8,909 nucleotides of DNA from an uncultured Eubacteriales bacterium. GTDB lineage: Bacteria; Bacillota; Clostridia; Oscillospirales; Oscillospiraceae. A program made the position numbers and the translations under genes. The stretch spans positions 1 to 8,909 of the forward strand of contig UQUO01000071.1 in the NCBI GenBank assembly GCA_900544295.1, in the 5' to 3' direction. Under the pieces are notes generated by a model. That model was given only the letters and a program-made list of their open reading frames with translations, made no database searches and was not told where the DNA came from. Below are positions 1 through 5,254 of the stretch, piece after piece. Position 1 is the stretch's first letter. Each line of letters starts with the position of its first letter.

Positions 1-49
1 AAGCGGGGCAAAAAACTTTTAAACGCCAGTTCTCCACCAGCCCAAGCCC

Positions 50-131
50 CTCGCCGCGGCGGCGAGTGATTCAATCCGTCCGCGAAGCGGACACCTCAGC
101 GGCCGAGTGGCACCTCCCACGCGAGTGGGAG
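50..131. other. Cluster of three short perfect hairpins
   Basis: Three consecutive perfect hairpins lie inside the extra segment of the left repeat copy. The first has arms 50-56 and 60-66 (CTCGCCG/CGGCGAG). The second has arms 78-83 and 87-92 (GTCCGC/GCGGAC) closed by a GAA loop, giving the GCGAAGC motif known to form an unusually stable mini-hairpin. The third has arms 114-120 and 125-131 (CTCCCAC/GTGGGAG) with a GCGA loop of GNRA type. Whether these fold in RNA or DNA cannot be told from sequence alone. Confidence 0.6.
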
Positions 132-192
132 AGGCGGGTGGGTCCCGAAACCTCACGGGGGCGCCACCACCCCAAGCGCCTTTCTTTGGGGC

Positions 193-235
193 TCCACCCC
201 GTTTCTTTGGGCAAGCACCAAAGAAATGGGGTGGA
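193..235. repeat. 18-bp-arm hairpin in the left repeat
   Basis: Arms 193-210 and 218-235 are reverse complements except at one pair (G201 against T227, a G-U wobble when transcribed), with a 7-nt loop at 211-217. The arms contain the CAAAGAAA motif found in both repeat copies. The matching place on the right (8168-8190) also forms a hairpin, but only about 9 bp of arm survive. There is no T-run after it, so it does not look like an intrinsic terminator. Confidence 0.65.
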
Positions 236-283
236 ACTGGCAGCACCAACGTATAGATACGCAGAACAAAACGGCGAGTTCCT

Positions 284-318
284 AAAACCCAAGCCCCCCC
301 GCAGAGGGGTTTCGGCTT
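284..318 (-). terminator. Possible terminator of rsmE
   Basis: On the minus strand, 18 bases beyond the rsmE stop codon, AAGCC (318-314) pairs with GGCTT (295-291), with an inner CCCC/GGGG stem. TTTT follows at 287-284 after a GGG spacer. The stem has an internal bulge and the T-run is short, so this is a weak candidate. No better terminator is seen before the repeat region. Confidence 0.4.
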
Positions 319-335
319 TCAAGCAAAAATCACAC

Positions 336-1073
336 TCACAGTTCCCCCGCGGCGTACATTATGGCGCTGACGGCCACTACGGGCGCGGTCTCGCAGCGGA
401 GGATGCGCTCGCCCATGGAGCAGAGGGTCAGGCCGCAGACGCGCGCCATCTTCGCTTCGGCTTCTGTGAAGCCGCCCTCCGGGCCGGTGACCACGCTGGC
501 CGTTTTGAACTCCCCCGCCGCTTCTATCGCCTGCTTCAGCGGCGAGCGCCCCTCGCCTGTCTCGTACATGAAAAGCTTCGCCTCCGCCTTTATGGCGCGG
601 TTCAGCATCTCCACATAGCTGTGCTCATACTCCACGGTCGGTATCTTCCCCCGCCCGGACTGCTGCGCCGCGGCCTCGGCTATGCGGGAAAAGCGCTCCA
701 GCTTCTTCTCCATGCTCCGCCCGTCCGGACGCGCCACGCAGCGCTCGCAGTTGAAGAACACTATGCCCGAGGCGCCGGCCTCGATGCACTTCTGCACCAG
801 GAAATCCGCCCGCTCGCCCTTCGGCAGACCGGCGTACACCGTCACCTCCACGCGCGGCTCCCCCCGGCAGGGGACGCCCTCCAGCACCTCGGCCTCCGCC
901 TCCTCCGGGCCGGAGCTCACGAGACGGCAGCGGTAATCCGTGCCCTTGCCGTCGCAGATGACTACGTCCTCGCCCGGACGCATCCTCAAAACGCGGATGT
1001 GCTCCGCGTCCTGCCCGCGTATCACGGCGCGCCCGCCGAATATATTCGTGCCGGTCATGAAAAACCTTGCCAT
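336..1073 (-). CDS. rsmE: 16S rRNA (uracil-1498 N3)-methyltransferase RsmE
   Basis: This is a SPOUT-class methyltransferase that methylates N3 of U1498 in 16S rRNA in the 30S subunit, using S-adenosylmethionine. The 245 residues match the usual family length of about 240-250. An N-terminal PUA-like part contains HIRVLR at 25-30. The catalytic domain shows KGERADFLVQKCIEAG at 85-100, the AAAQQSGR segment at 134-141, the TGPEGGF loop at 196-202, and MGERILRCETA at 220-230, which form the knotted cofactor pocket. The ATG at 1073 is preceded by GGAGG with 8 nt spacing. In many Firmicutes rsmE follows prmA; here it stands alone behind its own promoter (1127-1155), divergent from the ferritin-like gene. 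Downstream is repeat DNA. The identification is firm. Confidence 0.96.
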   Translation of the reverse strand: MARFFMTGTNIFGGRAVIRGQDAEHIRVLRMRPGEDVVICDGKGTDYRCRLVSSGPEEAEAEVLEGVPCRGEPRVEVTVYAGLPKGERADFLVQKCIEAGASGIVFFNCERCVARPDGRSMEKKLERFSRIAEAAAQQSGRGKIPTVEYEHSYVEMLNRAIKAEAKLFMYETGEGRSPLKQAIEAAGEFKTASVVTGPEGGFTEAEAKMARVCGLTLCSMGERILRCETAPVVAVSAIMYAAGEL

Positions 1074-1126
1074 ATGCCGTCCCTCCGCCTGTCTGTTCCT
1101 GTGCCGCCCTCCCGGGGCTCTACTGG

Positions 1127-1155
1127 ATTATCTCATATTGTTCACCGCATTTCAA
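1127..1155 (-). promoter_or_regulatory. SigA-type promoter of rsmE, extended -10
   Basis: On the minus strand a -35 TTGAAA (1155-1150) and a -10 GATAAT (1132-1127) are separated by 17 bp, and TGA directly before the -10 makes it an extended -10. Transcription should start near 1120, giving a leader of about 47 nt. The -35 lies inside the spacer of the opposing promoter at 1141-1169. Confidence 0.7.
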
Positions 1156-1169
1156 GCGCGGCATAGTAT
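1141..1169 (+). promoter_or_regulatory. Candidate promoter of the ferritin-like gene
   Basis: A -35-like TTCACC (1141-1146) and a -10-like TAGTAT (1164-1169) are 17 bp apart, each matching the SigA consensus at four of six bases. The start site would be near 1176, leaving a short leader with GGAGG at 1186-1190. It is weaker than the divergent rsmE promoter that it overlaps. Confidence 0.45.
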
Positions 1170-1198
1170 GTAGCAGGAACATAGTGGAGGTCGGTACC

Positions 1199-1675
1199 AT
1201 GACAGACAGCACGAGAGCGGCACTCGAAGGCTTCAGCGAGGTCTGGGCGCGCGTGCGCGGCGAAGGCGGAGCGGCGGAGGGCTCCGGCTCCGAGCTGGAG
1301 GTCCTCCGGGAATTCATTGCAGACGAGAGCTGCGCGGCGGCCTTTTACGAGGCGGCGGCCCGGCGCTTCGGGCGGTTTTCATCGAGGCTGAGGGCCATAG
1401 CCTGCGAGGAACGCCGTCATCTTCGCGCGCTCCAGGCGGAGCATTTCCTGCTCACCGGCGAAATATGCCTGCCCCCCGCCTCCTGTCCCCTGCCCTGCGG
1501 CGGACTGCGCATCCTGCGCACGGCATGGCTGGACGAGAGGAGCGCAGCCGAGGCCTATTTGAAGGCCGCAGACACGGCCTCAAGCGCCTCCCTGGCCGCC
1601 GTATACCGCTGCAACGCCGCCGACGAGGAGCGCCATTCGGAAATTTTAAGGGAAATCATCCTCTGCGCGCTGTAA
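1199..1675 (+). CDS. Ferritin-like (rubrerythrin-type) di-iron protein
   Basis: This 158-residue protein is predicted to be a cytoplasmic four-helix-bundle di-iron protein. The pattern is two helix pairs, each ending in an ExxH site: E43 then E71-x-x-H74, and E113/E118 then E143-x-x-H146, as in rubrerythrin and related ferritin-like domains. Those proteins handle peroxide or store iron; the exact role here is not determined. It lacks the C-terminal rubredoxin domain of true rubrerythrin. The loop between the halves holds three cysteines (C90, C96, C100), and four more are scattered (C45, C69, C138, C156). I chose the ATG at 1199 because GGAGG lies 8 nt upstream. The frame is open back to 1067, but that extension covers the promoter and the start of rsmE. 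No terminator separates it from the tRNA gene downstream. Confidence 0.82.
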   Translation: MTDSTRAALEGFSEVWARVRGEGGAAEGSGSELEVLREFIADESCAAAFYEAAARRFGRFSSRLRAIACEERRHLRALQAEHFLLTGEICLPPASCPLPCGGLRILRTAWLDERSAAEAYLKAADTASSASLAAVYRCNAADEERHSEILREIILCAL

Positions 1676-1689
1676 AATTCAACTTCCTC

Positions 1690-1718
1690 TTGACTTTGGC
1701 GCGATTTTAATTTATTAT
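1690..1718 (+). promoter_or_regulatory. Strong SigA-type promoter of the tRNA-Ser gene
   Basis: TTGACT (1690-1695) and TATTAT (1713-1718) are separated by exactly 17 bp, five of six matches to each consensus hexamer. It sits 15 bases after the stop codon of the ferritin-like gene in an AT-rich stretch that stands out from its surroundings. The start would be near 1725, giving a leader of about 36 nt before the mature tRNA. Confidence 0.8.
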
Positions 1719-1760
1719 ATGTGGGCGTCAACTGGATAAGGCACAGTTCGAGCAGCGCGT

Positions 1761-1852
1761 GGAGATGTCGCGTAGTTGGTCGAGCGCGCACGATTGGAAA
1801 TCGTGTAAGGGTCAAAAGCCCTTCGAGAGTTCGAATCTCTCCATCTCCGCCA
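1761..1852 (+). tRNA. tRNA-Ser (anticodon GGA)
   Basis: This is a class II tRNA reading the serine codons UCC and UCU. The acceptor stem GGAGATG (1761-1767) pairs with CATCTCC (1842-1848), followed by discriminator G1849 and an encoded CCA (1850-1852). The anticodon stem CACGA/TCGTG encloses the loop 1794-1800 with GGA at 1796-1798. The long variable arm (about 1806-1824, AAGGG/CCCTT) is typical of serine tRNAs. The T arm has GAGAG/CTCTC around TTCGAAT (1830-1836). The base at position 8 is U (1768), the usual site of 4-thiouridine made by ThiI, whose gene lies in this window. Confidence 0.96.
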
Positions 1853-1853
1853 A

Positions 1854-1885
1854 AGTCCCGCACCCTGGGGTGCGGGACTTTTTTT
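1854..1885 (+). terminator. Intrinsic terminator after tRNA-Ser
   Basis: The 11-bp perfect stem 1854-1864/1869-1879 (AGTCCCGCACC/GGTGCGGGACT) has a CTGG loop, and a T-run follows to 1885. It begins two bases after the tRNA CCA. The tspO stop codon (1885-1887) abuts it on the other strand. There the hairpin is followed by only TTT, so it may serve tspO weakly as well. Confidence 0.9.
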
Positions 1886-2349
1886 CATCTGTTCAGCAGC
1901 CAGATCCCGGCGTTGAGGTAGGCCGCGAAGGCGAGCCAGATGAGGTACGGGGCCTGGAGCCTGGCCGCGGGACGGTCTACGCGGTCAAAGGCGGCGGTCA
2001 TGGCCGCGGCGAGGCCAAAGAGCAGCAGCAGGACCAGAAGCGCCGCAAAGTACGCCCCGGCGAGGAAGAACACCAGCGTCCAGGCGAAATTCACCGCCAA
2101 CTGCACCCACCAGAGCCTCTCCGCCCGCTTGACGCCCGGGCCGCCTTTGTTTTTCACCGCCGCGAGCCCGACGCCCATGAGGATATAGAGCGCCGTCCAC
2201 ACGATGGGGAACACCGCTGCCGGCGGACTGAGCGGCGGCTTTTCCAGCAGGGGGAAGACCTCCTTCACGCTCTGCCGCGTGATGAGGCCTGAAAGCGCGC
2301 CGACGCCAACCGCCACGGCGGGGTAGACGATATAATAGCTTTTTTTCAA
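1885..2349 (-). CDS. tspO: TspO/MBR family membrane protein
   Basis: TspO proteins are five-helix integral membrane proteins, relatives of the mitochondrial translocator protein, that bind porphyrins and are linked to tetrapyrrole handling and oxidative stress. The 154 residues fit the family length. Family signatures are KPPLSPP at 37-43, the helix with W51, Y55 and MG at 58-59, N87/W90 in the third helix, and PYLIW (134-138) with YLN (144-146) in the last. W51 and W138 fall in the columns of the two tryptophans implicated in porphyrin breakdown by Bacillus cereus TspO. The start is TTG at 2349, fixed by a good ribosome site and by the MKKS-type N-terminus. The gene lies after the operon terminator at 2411-2443; I found no clear promoter for it between 2350 and 2410. 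It converges on tRNA-Ser. The substrate is unknown. Confidence 0.92.
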   Translation of the reverse strand: MKKSYYIVYPAVAVGVGALSGLITRQSVKEVFPLLEKPPLSPPAAVFPIVWTALYILMGVGLAAVKNKGGPGVKRAERLWWVQLAVNFAWTLVFFLAGAYFAALLVLLLLFGLAAAMTAAFDRVDRPAARLQAPYLIWLAFAAYLNAGIWLLNR

Positions 2350-2356
2350 ACGAGGA

Positions 2357-2362
2357 CCTCCC
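2357..2362 (-). promoter_or_regulatory. Ribosome binding site fixing the tspO TTG start
   Basis: On the minus strand GGGAGG ends 7 nt before the TTG at 2349-2347, an ideal spacing. No ATG or GTG in frame nearby gives a sensible TspO N-terminus, so the TTG start is well supported. Confidence 0.8.
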
Positions 2363-2410
2363 TTCTGCTATATGTTATTTCCCGTTTGTCCCCCGAGATT
2401 CCAAAAGCGC

Positions 2411-2443
2411 AAAAAATGCCGCGGGCTTTTGCCCGCGGCATTT
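2411..2443 (-). terminator. Intrinsic terminator of the six-gene operon
   Basis: On the minus strand a perfect 13-bp stem (2443-2431 with 2426-2414, AAATGCCGCGGGC and its complement) with an AAAA loop is followed by a six-T run (2416-2411). It begins 9 bases beyond the stop codon of the 589-residue membrane protein and marks the end of the operon. Confidence 0.9.
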
Positions 2444-2452
2444 CGCGTTTGA

Positions 2453-4222
2453 TCATTCAAAGCTGTACTCCACCGTCGCGGCGGCGTACCACTTTCCGCT
2501 GGCCTTTATAAAGGCCACCTCGCAGCTGCCCGCCAGCTCATCGTCATTGTAGAGCAGCACGGTGCAGGTGTAGAGGTTATCGCCGTAGGCCACGAAGCCC
2601 GTGACCTCGACCTCATCATAGCTGCCGGCCGCAGCGCCGCCGGAGGGCAGACGGGAGCTGTACTCCGATGCCAGGCGCGTCCCCAGGGGCGTACCGCCGT
2701 ACATGTAGGGCAGGATGTTGTAGTAGTTCGTGTCTATCTTCTCGTCCTTGTTCGCGGCAAAGGCGGAGTAGAGCTCATAGAATTTCTCCGCGTAGTCGCG
2801 CTGCGAGCTCTCAAGCTCCGCGTCGGGCGCGGGCTGGAAGACGTAGGCGCCGTCCTGCAGATAGGGGGCGGAGAGCTCCGCGCCGGAGGCGTCCACAGCA
2901 CTTATCTCGGGCGTGAGGTGCAGGCCGCCTATCTCCCAGGCCTCCATGGCCGGAGCCTCGCCATAGCTCTCCAGGCCCTCGAAGAGGGCGAGGGTCACGC
3001 TATCGCCGGTCTTATAGCTCTCGTCGAGCTCCACGCCGTTTATGCTGAGCACCGCGCCCTCGGGGACGTAGACGGTGACGCTCACTTCGCCCTCGGGCAG
3101 GGGGAAGACCGCCCCGTCCCGGTCGGAGCTCACGGCCTCAAGCTGTTCGCCCGACGCCGAGGTGGCGGCTATCTCCACCGTGCCGTAGATGCCCTGGATG
3201 TCGTAGCGGCAAAGCAGCTCCGCAGCCTCGGGCTCCAGCTCGGGCAGGACGGAAGCGTCCGGCGCCTCGGAGCTTATGTAGCTCTCCCCGACGGTGATGC
3301 CGTTGAGCGTCACTGTAGCGTCCGCGGGCGCTGTTATGCTGATGCTGCGGGACGCAGGCGCGATGAACTCGGCCAGCAGCTCGACCTTGTCTATGGACAT
3401 GTACTCCAGCCCGAAGCCGGCCTCGCCGCCCGCCTGGGGCGACATATAGACCCGGCAGAGCTCTATGCCGTTCACGGAAACGAGGTAGATGGGCGCTTCG
3501 TCCGTGTAGCCCTCGTCCTCCACATAGCTCATCTGCCCGTCGCGCAGCAGGCTGAGGCAGAGCTCGTCCACGAGGGCGCTCTCCGTCTCGAACTCGGAGG
3601 GCGACACGACAAAGGAGCTAGTGACCGCCGTCTCCCAATACTGCTCGTTGGCCATCTGCTCGAACTGCTCCATGACGTTCTCAGGGCGCGTGAACTCATA
3701 GGCTTCGAGGTACTTCCAGAGCACGGCGAGGCCCGCCGCGATGACGACGAGCAGGACCAGCGCGTAGAGGATGAGCGCGCGGGCAAAACCGCCGCGCCTG
3801 ACGGGCGGCTCCTCTTCTTCTGGGGGCGGGTTCCATTTTATCTCTGGGGCCTGGCGGCGGACCGGCTTGGGCCTGGCCTCCCTCTGGGCGGGGACGGGGC
3901 GCGCCTCATCGGTCTCCCGGCGCTCTTTGGCGGGGCGGCGCTCACGCTTCGCGGGCGGCTGTTCCTCTGCGGAGGCGCCCGTTCCGGCGGCCCTGGGCGC
4001 GGCGGCCTTCGGCTCGGGCTCCTGCGCCTTCTCAGCCCTGGCCGCGCGGCGCGGGACCGGCCTTTCCTCAGCCGGTTCCGGCCTGTCCTCCACCGCCGTG
4101 GGTGCGGCGGGACGCGGCGCGGGCGTGCCGTCCAGATCCCGGCGGATGGATTCGAGGAAGCTGTCGAAATCCTCGTCCGCGGACAGTCCGGTGAAATCAA
4201 AGCCCTTGTTCTCTTCGCTCAT
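2453..4222 (-). CDS. Single-pass membrane protein with large extracytoplasmic part, TcaA-like layout
   Basis: I do not recognise a named family for this 589-residue protein. Residues 1-145 are predicted cytoplasmic: an acidic start (SADEDFDSFLESIRRDL at 14-30), then a disordered Pro/Ala/Glu/Arg region. One hydrophobic helix spans about 148-169. The positive residues at 142-148 favour a cytoplasmic N-terminus and an outside C-terminus. Outside lie a mixed region (about 175-290), two beta-rich segments each centred on a [LI]NG[VI] turn (about 293-360 with LNGI at 306-309, and 380-465 with INGV at 394-397), and a C-terminal domain (about 473-589) ending in a strand pair that resembles NTF2-like folds. 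This order resembles Staphylococcus TcaA and Bacillus YvbJ-type envelope proteins, but no zinc ribbon is present. The ATG lies 3 nt after the upstream stop; its ribosome site (GAGGGGG) is inside that gene's last codons, implying coupled translation. It is the last gene of the operon. Confidence 0.85.
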   Translation of the reverse strand: MSEENKGFDFTGLSADEDFDSFLESIRRDLDGTPAPRPAAPTAVEDRPEPAEERPVPRRAARAEKAQEPEPKAAAPRAAGTGASAEEQPPAKRERRPAKERRETDEARPVPAQREARPKPVRRQAPEIKWNPPPEEEEPPVRRGGFARALILYALVLLVVIAAGLAVLWKYLEAYEFTRPENVMEQFEQMANEQYWETAVTSSFVVSPSEFETESALVDELCLSLLRDGQMSYVEDEGYTDEAPIYLVSVNGIELCRVYMSPQAGGEAGFGLEYMSIDKVELLAEFIAPASRSISITAPADATVTLNGITVGESYISSEAPDASVLPELEPEAAELLCRYDIQGIYGTVEIAATSASGEQLEAVSSDRDGAVFPLPEGEVSVTVYVPEGAVLSINGVELDESYKTGDSVTLALFEGLESYGEAPAMEAWEIGGLHLTPEISAVDASGAELSAPYLQDGAYVFQPAPDAELESSQRDYAEKFYELYSAFAANKDEKIDTNYYNILPYMYGGTPLGTRLASEYSSRLPSGGAAAGSYDEVEVTGFVAYGDNLYTCTVLLYNDDELAGSCEVAFIKASGKWYAAATVEYSFE

Positions 4223-4225
4223 GTC

Positions 4226-4642
4226 TCATTCCCCCTCGCCTGAAGCGTCCTGCTCCGGAGCCTCGCTCCCGGCAGGCTCTTCACTTTCCGCCGGCGCGTC
4301 GCTCTCTACAGGCTCGGCGCTCTCAGCCGGCGCGTCGCTCTCGGCTGGCGCGGCGCTCTCCACGGGCTCCTCGCTCTGCACGGGCGTCTCTTCCGGCGCG
4401 AGAATGGCTTCGATCTCGTCCTCTGGGACGAAAAGCCCCGCCAGGAAGGAAAGCCCGCTGTCCGAGGCGCGCTGCACGAACACCTCCCGCGCCGCGGGAG
4501 AGGGTCCCTTCGTGATTATAAACACCGCCGCCAGCACCGCGATGACGGCGCAGGCCAGCGTCACGCCGACGAAGGCAAAGACCCTCCCGGCGACCCGGCC
4601 GGCTCCGCCCTCGTCGAGCTGCATCTTGTCTTCCCTGCTCAT
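4226..4642 (-). CDS. Small membrane protein with GPSP motif and hexapeptide-repeat tail
   Basis: This 138-residue protein has a short cytoplasmic N-terminus, one membrane helix at about 21-43, then KGPSPAAREVF (45-55) and a segment to about 81, followed by a Glu/Ser/Ala/Pro tail made of seven 6-residue repeats (89-130). From memory, the helix-GPSP-AR-x-x-F-segment resembles the N-terminal stalk of clostridial proteins that carry a phosphodiester glycosidase domain; here no such domain follows. That resemblance is recollection and needs a search. The ATG at 4642 has GGGAG about 8 nt upstream. The gene sits 30 nt after the histidine phosphatase and 3 nt before the larger membrane protein, so the two membrane proteins may act together. 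The tail could span the cell wall or be a flexible linker. No function can be assigned. Confidence 0.8.
   Translation of the reverse strand: MSREDKMQLDEGGAGRVAGRVFAFVGVTLACAVIAVLAAVFIITKGPSPAAREVFVQRASDSGLSFLAGLFVPEDEIEAILAPEETPVQSEEPVESAAPAESDAPAESAEPVESDAPAESEEPAGSEAPEQDASGEGE
4253..4378 (-). repeat. Seven in-frame 18-bp tandem repeats
   Basis: Seven units of 18 bp encode residues 89-130 of the small membrane protein: QSEEPV, ESAAPA, ESDAPA, ESAEPV, ESDAPA, ESEEPA, GSEAPE. Ser at unit position 2 and Pro at position 5 never vary. The unit length is a multiple of three, so gain or loss of units would keep the frame and the coupled downstream gene intact. Confidence 0.85.
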
Positions 4643-4672
4643 ATTTCTTCTCCCTTCCGTGAGAGTTTTGTC

Positions 4673-5254
4673 CTATTTATTGAAGTACAGCAGTCTGGCC
4701 TTGCCCTCGCCCAGCTCGACGCAGCTCCAGCAGCCCTGCTCGAACCAGAGGCGGTTCACAGCGGAATCCGGCATCTCCAGGAGCAGCATCATGATGGTGG
4801 AAAGCGGCCCGTTGTGCGCCACGAGCAGGGTGTCCCGACCGCCTGCGGCGGCGCGCTCTATGACGTTGAGGACGCGGCCGCGCAGGCTATCAAAGCTCTC
4901 GCCCCCCGGCGGGACAACGGTGGTCCAGTCGTTCAGCATGGCGCGCACCAGCTCCGGCTGCTCGGCTATCATCTGCTCGAAGGGGCGGTTTTCAAACTCG
5001 CCCATGTCCTGCTCCATGAGCCCGTCGTCGAGCTCTATGCGCACGCTGCGCCCGGCCAGGGCAAGGCGCGCGGTCTCCGCCGCGCGGATGAGCGGGCTGG
5101 AGATGCACAGGTCTATGTGCTCCCCCGCGAGCTTTTCTCCCACTTCGCGGGCCTGACGGCAGCCCTTTTCGGTGAGCGAGCAGTCCGTGCGCCCGTAAAG
5201 GCGGCGCTGGACGTTGCACTCGGATTCTCCGTGTCTGACGAGATACAGCTTCAT
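4673..5254 (-). CDS. Histidine phosphatase family protein (phosphoglycerate mutase-like)
   Basis: This 193-residue soluble enzyme of the histidine phosphatase superfamily removes phosphate through a phosphohistidine intermediate. The signature LVRHGES is at 5-11, with H8 as nucleophile and R7 beside it. The second arginine is R57 in SSPLIRAAET (52-61), the likely proton donor is E81 in MEQDMGE, and the second histidine is H147 in LLVAHNGP. This size fits small phosphatases such as CobC or broad phosphoglycerate-mutase-like enzymes. Nothing in the window concerns cobalamin, so I do not name it cobC. Its ATG overlaps the cinA stop in ATGA (5254-5251), typical of coupled translation, and AGGAGAGG lies just upstream inside cinA. 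It ends 30 nt before the small membrane protein. The substrate is unknown. Confidence 0.93.
   Translation of the reverse strand: MKLYLVRHGESECNVQRRLYGRTDCSLTEKGCRQAREVGEKLAGEHIDLCISSPLIRAAETARLALAGRSVRIELDDGLMEQDMGEFENRPFEQMIAEQPELVRAMLNDWTTVVPPGGESFDSLRGRVLNVIERAAAGGRDTLLVAHNGPLSTIMMLLLEMPDSAVNRLWFEQGCWSCVELGEGKARLLYFNK

Larger units (their letters stand above)
1..241 (-). repeat. Left copy of a modular intergenic repeat, non-coding
   Basis: No gene is supported between the window start and rsmE. Three blocks here recur on the opposite strand near the right end, in the same order: 217-237 matches 8157-8177 (21 bp, perfect), 174-190 matches 8182-8198 (17 bp, perfect), and 1-21 matches 8246-8266 (21 bp, perfect), all as reverse complements. 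Spacing between blocks differs: 26 and 152 bp here against 4 and 47 bp on the right. The element is therefore modular, with this copy carrying an extra hairpin-rich segment. It continues off the window at position 1. Open frames across it are low-complexity by-products of the repeats. It may be a MITE-like or REP-like element; no transposase is visible. Confidence 0.75.

Noticed and set aside
66..1166. A 366-codon plus-strand frame across the left repeat and rsmE
   Set aside because: It joins repeat hairpins to the antisense of rsmE and even covers the divergent promoters; no protein family is recognisable.
1067..1198. A longer N-terminus for the ferritin-like protein
   Set aside because: The extra 44 residues would overlap the rsmE start and both promoters and lack a ribosome site, whereas the ATG at 1199 has GGAGG at ideal distance.
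2350..2410. A separate promoter for tspO
   Set aside because: AT-rich hexamers such as CATATA and TAACAT are present, but none has a reasonable -35 at 16-18 bp. Readthrough of the operon terminator or a weak promoter remains possible.
2918..4243. A 441-codon open frame on the plus strand
   Set aside because: It lies opposite the 589-residue membrane protein, has no ribosome site and no recognisable domain, and is explained by high GC content and the codon bias of the real gene.
3771..5156. A 461-codon plus-strand frame rich in Ser, Ala and Gly with repeats
   Set aside because: Its repeats are the antisense reading of the 18-bp array in the small membrane protein. It runs across four minus-strand genes and the gaps between them.
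4673..5254. Naming the histidine phosphatase cobC or a phosphoglycerate mutase
   Set aside because: The catalytic residues are common to the whole superfamily and no cobalamin or glycolysis gene is nearby to decide.
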